The notes under the pieces: generated by a model
What the model was told of the DNA's origin: nothing
Database searches by the model: none
The model's input: only the letters and a program-made list of their open reading frames with translations
Made by a program: the position numbers and the translations under genes
In this document: in pieces, positions 44,329-53,274 of the stretch
How the letters are laid out: each line of letters opens with the position of its first letter
Position numbering within the stretch: position 1 is the first letter of the stretch
From: Thalassobaculum sp. OXR-137
GTDB lineage: Bacteria > Pseudomonadota > Alphaproteobacteria > Thalassobaculales > Thalassobaculaceae
Assembly: GCF_034377285.1 (NCBI RefSeq)
Contig: NZ_CP139716.1
Span: 1-64,000, forward strand
Reading direction: 5' to 3'
DNA length: 64,000 bases

Positions 44329-45510
44329 TCACTCCCGAGCCGGCAGGCCGACGGCACGCACCAGCCCCCGGACGTCCGCATCGATGTCCCATTGCGCAAC
44401 GATCTCCCGGCTCCGCTCGCCCATCGCGCCGGCGAGGCCCGGCGTGAAACAGACCTTCGCAAGCGCCCGGGTGAGTGCCGGCACGTCGTCGACCGGGTAG
44501 ACGAAGCCGTTCTCGCCCTGCCGTACGAGATCCGGAGCGGAACCGACCCGATCGCTGACGACGACGGCCCGGCCGGCGCTCATCGCCTCGTTCACCACCA
44601 GCCCCCAGGGCTCGTACTGCGATGGGAGCACGAAGACGTCGCAGGCCGCATAGAGGCGCACCAGATCCTGCTGCCCCTGGAACCCCAGGAAATGGATGTT
44701 GGCGTCGCCCGCCGCCTGCCTCACGAGCGCATCGCGCATTTCTCCGTCGCCGGCCAGGAGCAGTTGCGGCGCCGGACTACCCGCCGGCGTCTCCAACCGC
44801 CGAAACGCGGCAATCAGCCGGTCCGGGTTCTTCCGGGGCTGAAGCTTCGCGGCGCAGAGCACCACCGGCGTGCCCGGGGCCAGCCCCAACTGCGAACGCG
44901 TCTGCTCGCGGGTTTCGGCGGCGGCCCGGAAATAGCCGTTGTCGACCGCGTAGGGCATCAGGAACAGCTTCGCGTAGGGAATGCCCATGGCGCGATAGTA
45001 CGCGGCATTCAGGGTGCCGATCGCGAGGTAACCGTCGACCAAACGGTCGAGGGCCGCGAAGAAGGCCCGCTTGAACACCCGTTTCGCCGGCCCCCGGTCC
45101 CGGCTAATCGCAGTCGCCTCGTCGCGGATGAGCACACGGACGCCGGCCCGCCGCGCCGCCAGCACCGCCAGCAGATGCGACGGCCGGCTGTATCCGTGGA
45201 TCACGAGCCAGTCGCTCCGCGCTTCTTTCAGCGCTGCCCCCACGCCGCGGACGAAAGGCCGCCACAGGTCGACCACGTCGGTCCGCCCCACCGTCGGCAA
45301 GAACACGCTGCGATAGCCATCCAGCAGGTCGACATCCCAGGCCACCTCGCGGCCGAATCCGGGGTCGTAGTACCCGCGGCTCGACAGGTCCGAGCCGTAA
45401 AGCACGGTCAGGTCGAGGCCCGGAGTCCCGGCGATCCGTCGGAACAGCGGCGCCGCATACTGGATAGGATGGGTGATCAGGAAGGCGACGCGGGTCGGGG
45501 CACCCGTCAT
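44329..45510 (-). CDS. Glycosyltransferase family 4
   Basis: This 393-residue GT-B enzyme begins RVAFLITHPIQYAAPLFRRI. The ITHPIQY start is common in a GT4 subgroup of polysaccharide loci. The donor domain carries VVLCAAKLQPRKNPDRLIAA near 215, LLAGDGEMRDALVRQAAGD, IHFLGFQGQQDLVRLYAACD and VLPSQYEPWGLVVNEAMSAG near 300 with the conserved Glu residues. The ATG at 45510 gives the normal N-terminus; 45582 adds an Arg-rich extension. It is divergent from the nucleotidyltransferase gene that begins the RiPP block, so it marks the right end of the polysaccharide locus. Confidence 0.86.
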   Translation of the reverse strand: MTGAPTRVAFLITHPIQYAAPLFRRIAGTPGLDLTVLYGSDLSSRGYYDPGFGREVAWDVDLLDGYRSVFLPTVGRTDVVDLWRPFVRGVGAALKEARSDWLVIHGYSRPSHLLAVLAARRAGVRVLIRDEATAISRDRGPAKRVFKRAFFAALDRLVDGYLAIGTLNAAYYRAMGIPYAKLFLMPYAVDNGYFRAAAETREQTRSQLGLAPGTPVVLCAAKLQPRKNPDRLIAAFRRLETPAGSPAPQLLLAGDGEMRDALVRQAAGDANIHFLGFQGQQDLVRLYAACDVFVLPSQYEPWGLVVNEAMSAGRAVVVSDRVGSAPDLVRQGENGFVYPVDDVPALTRALAKVCFTPGLAGAMGERSREIVAQWDIDADVRGLVRAVGLPARE

Positions 45511-45721
45511 TGATCGCCTCGCCTCCAAGCCGCCGGGCCGTCGCCTTGCGACGGGTCCGCGTGGACAAGCTGCGACAGACATGTGAAGGACGACATGGCA
45601 TGTTTCCGGCGGTCGGGTAGCTATCCGTCTCTAGCACAAACACCGCCCCATCGGTGAAGCAGGAGCGGACGCCATCCACGAGCCGGCCGAAATCGACCGC
45701 CACTATCGGACGAAAGCCCGA

Positions 45722-46897
45722 ATGGAACTGAAGGCCCAACTGCCGCCGGAGATCCGCCTCCTGCTGGACGTCCTTGCCGCCGGCTACGGAACGCCGCTGC
45801 CGCCACCGGCGCCAACGATTGACTGGGACGGGCTGCTCCAATGCGTCCGGCACCACCGCCTGGCACCGATGATGAAACCGCTTCTCAGGCAGCCGGCGCA
45901 CGTTCCGGGGCCGGTCCTGACCCGGCTCGAGAGCCTTTGGCGAAAGGTTGCGATGCAGACGCTGACCACCAATGCCGAGGTTGTTCGCGTCACGGCCGCC
46001 CTGGAGGCCGCCGGCATCGAGGTCCTGGTCCTGAAGGGCCCCGCGCTCGCCGTCCTGCTGCACGGCGACCCGTCCCGCCGATCGATGCGGGACATCGATT
46101 TGCTGGTTCGACCCGGCGCGGCAGAAGCCGCTCGCGCTGTTCTCGCCGACTGCGGCTACGGCCAGCGCCCGGAGATGATCGAGACCCACTACAATGCCGT
46201 CGAGTTGCGCCACCCGAGCCGGCCGCTTCCAATCGAGCTGCACGTGCATCTGGCGGATTCCGAGGCCATCCTGCCGACCTCGGTGCTCCTCCCGTTCGAG
46301 ACCGCCACCGATGTCACGATCGGCGGCAGGACGGTCCGCACACTGGGTCCGGAGGCGGCAACGACCTTCGCCGCATTCCATGGCGGGAAGCATCTCTGGG
46401 CGCGGCTGTTCTGGCTCGCCGACTTCGCGGCGGCAAGCCGCTCGCCGGCCGTCGACTGGGCTGCGGTCACCGATTTGTCGGGCCGACTCGGTATCCTGCC
46501 CCAACTGGAAGTCGGCTTTCTACTGCTGGACCGGTTACTCGGCATGGCCCGGCCGGAAGGCGCACCTGCACCGGGCACCGCCGGCCGCGTCGCCGGCCGC
46601 GTGGTCGCGGCGATACCCGAGATCCTGACCGTCCCGCCGATGGGAGACCATCAAGCGGTCCTGCGCCGGATCGGACCCCTGCGCGCCCTGGGATGGGAAC
46701 TGGCGCTGCAGCGGCACTGGCGGAGCCGCTGGGCGACTCTGAGGTCCCGTCTGCTGCCGACGGAGACCGACCGCGGTCTGGTCGCGCTGCCGGCCCGAAT
46801 GGACTTTCTCTATTACGGGGTGCGGGCGGCGCGGGTCGCTTTTGGCGCTGTCCGTCGGGGATGGACGAACGGACTCAAACTCGGGCGACGTCGCTAA
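45722..46897 (+). CDS. Uncharacterised nucleotidyltransferase (NTP_transf_5 type) of an HprK/PqqD-linked system
   Basis: A 391-residue protein of the PF14907 type. The helical start (MELKAQLPPEIRLLLDVLAA) and the polymerase-beta-like core VLVLKGPALAVLLHGDPSRR followed by SMRDIDLLVRP are visible; the Asp pair in MRDIDLLV would bind metal. ELHVHLADSEAILP is another family trait. Genes of this family recur beside HprK-related kinases and PqqD-like proteins, which are both encoded within 15 kb here. Its biochemical role is unknown. A nucleotidyl or phosphoryl transfer onto the RiPP or a partner is a guess. It converges with the ABC exporter gene, overlapping by four bases. Confidence 0.78.
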   Translation: MELKAQLPPEIRLLLDVLAAGYGTPLPPPAPTIDWDGLLQCVRHHRLAPMMKPLLRQPAHVPGPVLTRLESLWRKVAMQTLTTNAEVVRVTAALEAAGIEVLVLKGPALAVLLHGDPSRRSMRDIDLLVRPGAAEAARAVLADCGYGQRPEMIETHYNAVELRHPSRPLPIELHVHLADSEAILPTSVLLPFETATDVTIGGRTVRTLGPEAATTFAAFHGGKHLWARLFWLADFAAASRSPAVDWAAVTDLSGRLGILPQLEVGFLLLDRLLGMARPEGAPAPGTAGRVAGRVVAAIPEILTVPPMGDHQAVLRRIGPLRALGWELALQRHWRSRWATLRSRLLPTETDRGLVALPARMDFLYYGVRAARVAFGAVRRGWTNGLKLGRRR

Positions 46898-48681
46898 CCG
46901 GCCCCTAATTCATGAGGTTCCAGCAAGGCCAGCCGACGCAGCCTGCCCCCCGGGCGCGACATAAGCTCCTCCCAGCCCCCCTGTTCGACCAGCCGGCCGC
47001 CGTCCAGCACGACGATCCGATCAGCGTCGCGCACCGTCGACAGGCGATGCGCGATCAGCAGGATCGTCATTTGGCCGCGCAACCGTTCGAGGGTGTCCCG
47101 GATACGCAGTTCGCTCTCCCGGTCGAGATGGCTGGTCGCCTCATCCAGGACCAGCAATGCGGGGTGGCGCAGCAGCGCCTGCGCGATCGCCAGACGCTGG
47201 CGTTCGCCGCCCGACAACGTCGCCCCGCGGTCGCCCAGCGCCGTGTCGAGCCCCTGCGGCAACCGTCGTACGACATCGGCGACGCCAGCATCGTTCAGCG
47301 CCCGCCACATCGCCGGCTCCTCGGCATCAGGGGCCGCCCATACCAGATTGGCGCGCACGCTATCGCCGAGCAGGAACACGTCCTGCGGAACATAGGCGGA
47401 GTGCTGTCTCCAGGCCCGGCGAACCCCACCCTCCAGGGCAAGCCCCCCGACGCTAACCTCGCCATGGCCGGGCACAAGCAGCCCCAGGACCAGTGCCGCG
47501 AGAGTCGATTTTCCCGAACCGGACCGGCCGACCAGCGCGGTCGTGCTGCATTCGGGGATCTGCAGGTCGATACCATCGACCGCCGGTCCCTCGACGGGCG
47601 CGGCCCAGGAGAACGCCACGCCCCGCAGGACGACCGGACCAGCCGGAACCGCTGTCGCGGGCGGCACCGGTTCGGTGGCCGCCCGGCATCGGCGGTGCAT
47701 CTCCTCGGTCTCGGCCCAGGCCGGCAGCATTTCGACGATCGATCGGATCATCTGAATCAGCGAGACGAAGACCGGCAGCAGCCGGATCGGCACGACCGCG
47801 GTCAGCAGCAGAGCCGGCCCGCGCATCCCGAGCCAGGACAGGCAGAGCCAAAGCCCGCCCGCCACCAGGATCGCCTGCGCGGCGCGCAGCGCCAGGAGAC
47901 TCCGCGCCCGCGCCGCCGCCGCCGCTTGAACCGTCCTCACGATTTGGTCGGAAGAGGCCTCGAACAGCGCCGACTGCCGGTCCTCGGCTCCCCAGCTTTT
48001 AGCCATCTGCATGCCCGCGAGATGGTCGGAAACCAGCGTGTGGACCGCCCGACCCACCATCACCTCGGCCCGGCCGTAACCGAGGGCGTTCCTGAACCAG
48101 GGCATCTGCAACGCAGCGAGGATCGCGCCGCCGAACACGACCAGGAGCCCGCCCCAGGGATCCACCAGGAGCGCCATTCCCAGATAGGTCAGGACCACGA
48201 GGACCTGGGTAGCGGCCTGGAGCATCCGGGCCGTTCCCAGCATGACCCGCCCCTGCAACTCGGTCAGCATGTGGAAGATATGCGCCGACCTGTATTGCAC
48301 GAAGGCCTGCCACTCCATGCCCGCGATCGCTCCAAATAGGCGGATTCGGCACCGATGGGCGAACCCGTGCTGGATTGCCACGGACTCCCGCTCGCGCCAC
48401 GCCGCGAGCACGCCGTAGGCGATCACGATGCCCACCCAGATCGTCAGCGTTCCGCCGAGACCGATGCGATCGGGGAGACCCTGAGCGAACTTGACGAGTC
48501 CGGACGGGTCATCGCCGGCGGCCCCGATCGCGCCCGCGAGCAGCGGCACCAGAAGCAGGACGGCAGCCCCTTCTGTCAGCGCCATGCCGGCACCCACGGC
48601 GAGCACCAGCACAATACGCCGTGGCCCGGTCGCCCACAGGGACAGAAGCAGGGATCGCGACAAGCTCGCGGATACACTCAT
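46894..48681 (-). CDS. ABC exporter, fused permease and ATPase (candidate peptide exporter)
   Basis: A half-transporter of about 595 residues with six membrane helices (residues 20-320) and an ATPase domain. TALVGRSGSGKSTLAALVLG is Walker A, ATLSGGERQRLAIAQALLRH the signature, and LLVLDEATSHLDRES Walker B. The H-loop is LIAHRLSTV. No N-terminal C39 peptidase domain is present, so the leader must be cut by another enzyme, as in lasso systems where B2 does so. It sits at the edge of the lasso-like cluster and is the natural exporter of its product, but a role in glycan export cannot be excluded. The ATG at 48681 is preferred to 48708. Confidence 0.82.
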   Translation of the reverse strand: MSVSASLSRSLLLSLWATGPRRIVLVLAVGAGMALTEGAAVLLLVPLLAGAIGAAGDDPSGLVKFAQGLPDRIGLGGTLTIWVGIVIAYGVLAAWRERESVAIQHGFAHRCRIRLFGAIAGMEWQAFVQYRSAHIFHMLTELQGRVMLGTARMLQAATQVLVVLTYLGMALLVDPWGGLLVVFGGAILAALQMPWFRNALGYGRAEVMVGRAVHTLVSDHLAGMQMAKSWGAEDRQSALFEASSDQIVRTVQAAAAARARSLLALRAAQAILVAGGLWLCLSWLGMRGPALLLTAVVPIRLLPVFVSLIQMIRSIVEMLPAWAETEEMHRRCRAATEPVPPATAVPAGPVVLRGVAFSWAAPVEGPAVDGIDLQIPECSTTALVGRSGSGKSTLAALVLGLLVPGHGEVSVGGLALEGGVRRAWRQHSAYVPQDVFLLGDSVRANLVWAAPDAEEPAMWRALNDAGVADVVRRLPQGLDTALGDRGATLSGGERQRLAIAQALLRHPALLVLDEATSHLDRESELRIRDTLERLRGQMTILLIAHRLSTVRDADRIVVLDGGRLVEQGGWEELMSRPGGRLRRLALLEPHELGAG

Positions 48682-49147
48682 CGACAGCGGTCTCGCGGGT
48701 CTGACCAAGGGGCGCTTCTAGCATGCGTCAGCGGTCGTCGGGGGACAATCCGACACCGTCCCGGCAGGATCGCCAGGGCGCCCGTCGCTGCCGAGCACCC
48801 GGCACGGGTCGCGGCATGGCACGCGCGGGGTCTGACGCTCGGTGTGAGCAACAGTGTCTTCGAATTAACCTGCACCAAGGCTAACATGGATCGCCGGCTG
48901 ATCCTCCCCCAGTGAATTGGTCCACCTGTATGTTTGGGAAAACGGAGGATTGGTCCTGAACGCGATCCAGGGCGATCTCTTCCAGGTCAAAGGGGCGCCG
49001 ACCAGACGCGGGAACGTCGGAAAACAGCGGGGCTCGAGCGGTAAGTGTTCCCGTGTTGCACCCCACGGGCCCCCGATCATATCTTTGCGATGTCGTCGTT
49101 CCGCTCGACATGTTCGCTTGCCGCAATTGGGAACAAGGTTAGAGGTA
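48682..49147. other. Intergenic region with an IS3-type end
   Basis: About 470 bases lie between the exporter and the first PqqD gene, with no convincing gene. The only recognised element is a 47-base stretch at 48899-48945 that resembles the start of the IS3 remnant at 59389. The remaining sequence shows no recognised repeat or family. Confidence 0.5.
48899..48945 (+). mobile_element. IS3-type terminal sequence (solo end)
   Basis: TGATCCTCCCCCAGTGAA and the following 30 bases (to TATGTTTGGGAAAACGG) match, at roughly four of five positions, the sequence at 59389-59435 that leads into an IS3 orfA remnant. No orfA follows here. It is in the same orientation as the right-hand copy, so the two bracket the RiPP block. 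Confidence 0.6.
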
Positions 49148-49444
49148 ATGCTTGAAATCGATCCTGGGGCGCGCGTGGTTCGCAATCCGTTGGTTCTCAC
49201 GGCCGAACTCGATGGCCAAGTCGTGCTGATGAGCATGGAGCAAGGATGCTACTTCGGCCTCGATCCGGTTGGTGGCGACATATTCCAGCGTTTGGAACAG
49301 CAAAAGACGGTCTCCGCACTGATATCCGAACTCGAAGACGACTACGATGCAGCCGATGGAGAGATCAACCAGGATACGATGGAATTGCTGAAGATCTTGG
49401 TCGACAATAAACTTGTTACAGTTTGCGATATTTCCGAGGCGTGA
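49148..49444 (+). CDS. PqqD-family protein (RiPP recognition element, B1-like)
   Basis: The 98-residue protein has the PqqD pattern: an N-terminal pair of strands (LTAELDGQVVLMSMEQGCYF), the turn GLDPVGGDIFQRLEQQK, and helices through VSALISELEDDYDAADGEIN and ELLKILVDNKLVTV. PqqD-like proteins bind leader peptides and hand them to processing enzymes; in split lasso systems B1 does this for B2. The ATG at 49148 follows AGAGGT. It converges with the B2 gene 200 bases away. A second PqqD-like gene lies at 58767-59057, so the cluster may have two leader readers. Confidence 0.85.
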   Translation: MLEIDPGARVVRNPLVLTAELDGQVVLMSMEQGCYFGLDPVGGDIFQRLEQQKTVSALISELEDDYDAADGEINQDTMELLKILVDNKLVTVCDISEA

Positions 49445-49652
49445 GTTCGGAACCCGTTCGACTCAATGTTGCTTGCTTCCCACTAACTGATGCGAATAGA
49501 CGCTTTCTAATGTCCAATTTCGACGAGTCAGAGCCGACCACCCCCAGCAGGGCGGTGACGCCGGTCGCGAAAAGCGGCGGAAACCCTGGACTAAGCCCAG
49601 TTTGACCGCCGCGGGCGTGCGAGCGGAGCGGAGCGGAACTGACGCCGCGACG

Positions 49653-50138
49653 CTACCGCTTCAGATCGGCGATGGGCGTGTAGCGCTCCGCCTCTTCGCC
49701 GCCAAGGATCGGTACTGGTCCAAGCATCAACCACGCATGCGCATGCACCCGATTCCGGTCCAGCTTGACGCCGAATCGTACGACACCGCCGCGAATGCCC
49801 CGCCGGTCGAGAAGCAAGCGGCCGGCAAGAGCGCGGACCAAACACGTGCTGCTCCAGGGGAGGAGTTCGGCGACCCAATTCAATCGACGCATTACCGAAA
49901 GGACCCGCGCCAATTCGGCTTTGTCCACCGCCGTGGCGAGCGTGGGCGCATCCACCCGACCAAAAAGTCGCTTCATCCACGCCGTCGGAAGGAGGAAAAC
50001 GATTCCCCACGCCAGAACCAAGGCGAGGGCGGCTTCAGCCCGCCTCAATCGCGCGATCATCGCCAGCCTTCCACTCCGCCACCTTCTCTCCCAAACGTCG
50101 GTCGCCCGATCTTTACATTTTTGCCCGCGGCGGGACAT
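49653..50138 (-). CDS. Lasso-peptide B2-type leader peptidase (transglutaminase-like), start uncertain
   Basis: This resembles lasso B2 proteins, Cys proteases that remove the leader. The catalytic Cys is in PWSSTCLVRALAGRLLLDRR (about residue 99) and the His in VHAHAWLML (about 134). Most B2 proteins have an Asp-Gly shortly after HAW; here it reads LMLGPVPILGGE, so the usual triad Asp appears to be missing. The open frame continues upstream into an IS256 transposase remnant (to 50429), so the true start is unclear: ATG 50138 gives 161 residues, ATG 50060 gives 135, closer to normal. The insertion may have removed its own promoter. Confidence 0.75.
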   Translation of the reverse strand: MSRRGQKCKDRATDVWERRWRSGRLAMIARLRRAEAALALVLAWGIVFLLPTAWMKRLFGRVDAPTLATAVDKAELARVLSVMRRLNWVAELLPWSSTCLVRALAGRLLLDRRGIRGGVVRFGVKLDRNRVHAHAWLMLGPVPILGGEEAERYTPIADLKR

Positions 50139-50274
50139 CGCAATGCCCAATCGCGAGCTGTATGACTCAAACGGCCTAGCCGGGAAGTATCCGGTTGCCG
50201 TACCGAACCGCGACATCGCATTGAGATGACCGACAGGCCAACGCATACTGAAGATGAGATTGAGGTCACGCTCG

Positions 50275-50486
50275 AGATGATCCATCTCGGCGTTCAAGGC
50301 GCGCTCGGCCAGAGCCTTCTTCAGCTGATCGAGCAGACCGTCAGCCTCGAAAGCCGTTCGGGCGTCCGCTCCGACGAGTAATTGGTCAAGAACGGCATAG
50401 GCAATCACAGGCGCTTTGCATCGGGGCATGGGAGATCTCCTTCATTCCCATCATGCTCCCCCGCACACAAAATTTCTGACAGTCCC
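50275..50486 (-). mobile_element. IS256-family remnant (terminal repeat plus transposase N-terminus)
   Basis: On the minus strand GGGACTGTCAGAAATTTTGT (from 50486) is an IS256-type terminal repeat. About 55 bases later an ATG opens PVIAYAVLDQLLVGADARTA and GLLDQLKKALAERALNAEMD, the N-terminus of IS256 transposases. Similarity stops after NAEMDH near 50275, where the B2 upstream region begins. The element landed inside the IS6-type transposase gene and then lost its other end. Confidence 0.75.
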
Positions 50487-50842
50487 CATTAGCTTCAGGG
50501 CCGCCCGCTTATCGCGTCGGTTCAGCATAAGGATGTCCAGCACTTCACCCTCCGCATCGACCGCCCGCCAAAGATACATCATCCGTCCGCCGATGGAGAC
50601 GAAGACCTCATCCAGGTGCCACGTATCACAGGGCCGCAGCCGCCTTGATTGGAGCCGACGGGCGTAGGCCGGCCCAAATTTGGCAACCCAGCGCCGCACC
50701 GTCTCGTAGCTCACATCGAGACCTCGCTCAGCCAGGAGATCCTCGAAGTCGCGCAGGCTGAGGTTAAAGCGTAGATACAGCCAGACGGCGTGCTGGACGA
50801 TCGACGGCGAATAGTGCAGGCGGGCGTATGAGATTGGCTTCA
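50487..50842 (-). pseudogene. IS6-family transposase, truncated
   Basis: The N-terminal 119 residues of an IS6-type transposase remain: ARLHYSPSIVQHAVWLYLRF, LSLRDFEDLLAERGLDVSYE with TVRRWV, the first catalytic Asp in DTWHLDEVFVSI and the second in WRAVDAEGEVLDI. The protein breaks off at RRDKRAALKLM, before the third catalytic residue, exactly where the IS256-type repeat begins. Family members have about 235 residues, so half is gone. Confidence 0.85.
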
Positions 50843-50871
50843 TGAGGCCAGGATACCGTCCGATACCGGCG

Positions 50872-51669
50872 TCAGCCATGAGCTCCTGTGACAGCGTCCA
50901 CCCGATCAGTTCGGGAGAGGGCACCAGCGGTCGGCTCGTCCGGCCACTCCATCTCCCACAGGGAGTCCGGTGCCGTACGCAGGATCTCGAAGTATCGGCG
51001 CGCCGGCATCGCCTGGTACCAACGCAAGTATTGCGCGGGCACTTCGTTGATCTGGAACCGGTAGAGGGTATGGTCGATATTCTCCACCGCCTGCCGGAGA
51101 GACGCCGCGTCAGGGCTAAGCCCCGCATGCCCGGCGATCTTGTCCACAAAGGCGCCCGGGTCTTCCAGATGCTCGTGATAGCCGACAAAGCGGATTCGCG
51201 GGATCAACTCCGGATGGCCCTCCCGGACGAAGCGCACGACCTTGCCGATACCGAATGTCCAATTGCGCAGCGAGCGGGTGATCTCGACGAAGTGCTCCTG
51301 CGTGCCCACCTGTTTGCGACGGAACGCTGCATTGGCCGACAGCGCCTGTTCCAGCGGATGGCGGTAGGTGATGAAAATCGCCGGCCGCACCTCGGAGAAC
51401 CATGCCCACTGCTCGCCTCCGCCCTCGAAGGTCGAAAACAACAGCACCTTCACCGCCGCATCAGCCAGCTCCTCGCGATACTTCTCCCGCCGCTCGACGG
51501 TCAGACCATGATCGCGGATCTCCGGGATGTCCCAGAACCCCCGCGGGTTCAGCGCCTGCCGGCAGTTGCTGTCGAAGCGGCCCAGCATGGGCATGCCGAG
51601 GATACGCAGGGTCTGGGCCAGCAGCGAGGAGCCCGATCGTGGCTGGAACAGGATGAGGCACAGGGTCAT
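50872..51669 (-). CDS. Sulfotransferase (second of two in the cluster)
   Basis: A 265-residue protein with the PAPS-binding P-loop LILFQPRSGSSLLAQTLR at about 5-22. AIFITYRHPLEQALSANAAF near 95 has the Arg and Ser-like positions of the 3'-phosphate site. The middle region (GKVVRFVREGHPELIPRIRF, VGYHEHLEDPGAFVDKIAG) fits sulfotransferase folds. It would move sulfate from PAPS to a hydroxyl. The gene is the last in order before the IS remnants. Its C-terminus (RTDRVDAVTGAHG) ends 30 bases before the IS6 gene and may have been altered by that insertion. The likely target is the RiPP or a sugar. Confidence 0.75.
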   Translation of the reverse strand: MTLCLILFQPRSGSSLLAQTLRILGMPMLGRFDSNCRQALNPRGFWDIPEIRDHGLTVERREKYREELADAAVKVLLFSTFEGGGEQWAWFSEVRPAIFITYRHPLEQALSANAAFRRKQVGTQEHFVEITRSLRNWTFGIGKVVRFVREGHPELIPRIRFVGYHEHLEDPGAFVDKIAGHAGLSPDAASLRQAVENIDHTLYRFQINEVPAQYLRWYQAMPARRYFEILRTAPDSLWEMEWPDEPTAGALSRTDRVDAVTGAHG

Positions 51670-51771
51670 GGCGGACGTTCTACATAAAAGGAAGCAACCG
51701 GGGGAAGAGCGGAAAGGTCCGGCTCATCGGTTCCATCGCAGCGGCGCTACCGGCCGGGCGACTGGTAGAAA

Positions 51772-52296
51772 TCATTGCGTCGGCGAAAGGATCAGCAGCC
51801 GGTTGAAGTGTGGCTCCACCTCGCTGATCACCCGCGTCGTGGCCTCGTCGAGCAGTTGGAAACGGCCACCGTAATCCGGCCGCCATTCGGGCGCGCAGGA
51901 ATAAACACAGCGCAGGATGGGGCGCGCCGTCAGGTCGGTGTGACTGTTGAGAAAGTGGTCGGGGTAGCGGTAGCGGCGCATGCTCAATTTGCGCCCCGGT
52001 TCGCCGACGGGGAAATCGGTGAGGGCTTCGAGCAGGCGTCGGAACGAGAGACTGATGACCAGTCTCCTGAGCAGCAGATAGCGCAACGTGTTGAGGGCCA
52101 TTTCGTGACCCTGGCGGATGCCGGCCCCCTTGAGACAGGAGATAAGCGGCTCCGACCTCCCCGCGACCCCGGCCTCGTCCTCTGTGTAATCCCGAAACTG
52201 CGGCTCAAGCTGGGCGTCCGTGTCCAGGAACGCCGACAACTCTATGGCCTTCGCCGGGTCGAGGAAGTCGTCCAGGACCACCAGACGCTCGTCCAA
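51772..52296 (-). CDS. 2OG-Fe(II) oxygenase-like protein, probably truncated at the C-terminus
   Basis: The 174-residue frame starts at a TTG. The iron motif His-X-Asp is in FLNSHTDLTARPILRCVYSC (His119, Asp121), followed by EWRPDYGGRFQLLD and EPHFNRLLILSP, the usual order of prolyl-hydroxylase-like oxygenases. In that family the second iron His and the 2-oxoglutarate Arg come after this point, but a stop ends the protein at SPTQ. The other frames just downstream read NDFYQSPG and MSRTFPLFPRLLPFM, which look like pieces of the missing tail. I therefore suspect small deletions and loss of activity. If active it would hydroxylate the peptide. Confidence 0.6.
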   Translation of the reverse strand: MDERLVVLDDFLDPAKAIELSAFLDTDAQLEPQFRDYTEDEAGVAGRSEPLISCLKGAGIRQGHEMALNTLRYLLLRRLVISLSFRRLLEALTDFPVGEPGRKLSMRRYRYPDHFLNSHTDLTARPILRCVYSCAPEWRPDYGGRFQLLDEATTRVISEVEPHFNRLLILSPTQ

Positions 52297-52411
52297 ACGC
52301 CGTGCCTCTACTCAGCGGTCCCGTTGCGCACCGACCTCCAGCCAGCGGGATGAGATCCAGCGATCCAGCTCTTCCAAACCATTCTCCTCGACCCGAACCG
52401 TGTGACCGCGC

Positions 52412-53251
52412 TTACGGCAGGTAGCCGTATCGCGCCATTTCCTCGCCGTGTGCTTCGACGATACGCGCCACCTGAGGCGCTGAGAGCTCGGAACGCCAAG
52501 CGGCCGGCGAACCACGGCGAAAGAAACGCTTGTCCCGATCGTGGGAGCCGACGAACCCGTCGCGCGCCTCCTGCCGTTGCAACTGATCGAAACGGTGGCT
52601 GCCCAAGGCGCTCTCCACGACTGGCCCGTCATCGGGGAGCCCCAGGAACCGGGCCATCGACGTCAATGTGCGGTGGCCGTCTTCGAGCAGATCCTCATAC
52701 CGGACAATCAAAATATCGAGGCCACTCTCGCGCCAGGAACGCACATGCCGGCTCCAGGAGCCGAGAAAGGCCGGAAAGTTCGAACCGTGGGAGATATCTG
52801 TGCCGACCCCCAGAGCGTTGTGTGGATCGGCCAACTGATCGATCGCCCGGTCCAACGACAGCCCCATAAAGTCGGCGTAGGAGGGTACTACCGACAACGG
52901 GTTGCGCACCATGTAGAGCACCCGCTCGATGGTCGACGGCGGAAGGAAGAGTTCGGCATCGGCAGCATCGGGATAGGCGGCGTGGGTCGACCCGAACACG
53001 GTGCGCGCCGTGCCATCCTCATGCAGCGCGCGCAGGGCGCGACCCTGCAATCTCCGCTGCCACTCCTTCGGCAGGTCGACGGTCTCCATCATCAACTGCT
53101 CGTCGACCCAATACCGATAGGACAGGTGGATTGTAAGCGAGACTCCGTTGATGCTGATCCCGGCTCCGCCCTGGCGCAGGCTTTCCAGCAGGATGCGGGT
53201 CCAGGTCGTGCCCGACTTGGGATAGGTTGCTATGAGGTTGATCTTCGCCAC
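52412..53251 (-). CDS. Sulfotransferase (first of two in the cluster)
   Basis: A 279-residue enzyme with a standard sulfotransferase set: NLIATYPKSGTTWTRILLES (5'-phosphosulfate loop, 5-24), VLYMVRNPLSVVPSYADFMG near 111 (3'-phosphate site), and the C-terminal HDRDKRFFRRGSPAAWRSEL near 241, equivalent to the RKGxxGDW motif. It should transfer sulfate from PAPS to an alcohol. It lies 23 bases after the second HPr-kinase-like gene on the same strand, inside the lasso-like operon, so a Ser or Thr of the peptide is a plausible acceptor. The paralogue at 50872 has a different P-loop. Confidence 0.86.
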   Translation of the reverse strand: MAKINLIATYPKSGTTWTRILLESLRQGGAGISINGVSLTIHLSYRYWVDEQLMMETVDLPKEWQRRLQGRALRALHEDGTARTVFGSTHAAYPDAADAELFLPPSTIERVLYMVRNPLSVVPSYADFMGLSLDRAIDQLADPHNALGVGTDISHGSNFPAFLGSWSRHVRSWRESGLDILIVRYEDLLEDGHRTLTSMARFLGLPDDGPVVESALGSHRFDQLQRQEARDGFVGSHDRDKRFFRRGSPAAWRSELSAPQVARIVEAHGEEMARYGYLP

Positions 53252-53274
53252 TCGAGTCGATCCCAGTGCCCTGT

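Noticed and set aside
50139-50429. B2 protease as a genuine 258-residue fusion with a transposase N-terminus
   Set aside because: The first 50 residues are IS256 transposase and the open frame across the junction looks accidental.
52312-52411. Small open frame after GAGGAG between the first sulfotransferase and the oxygenase
   Set aside because: The spacing from GAGGAG to the ATG is one base, the peptide has 24 residues and lacks the leader motif, so I do not call a second precursor.
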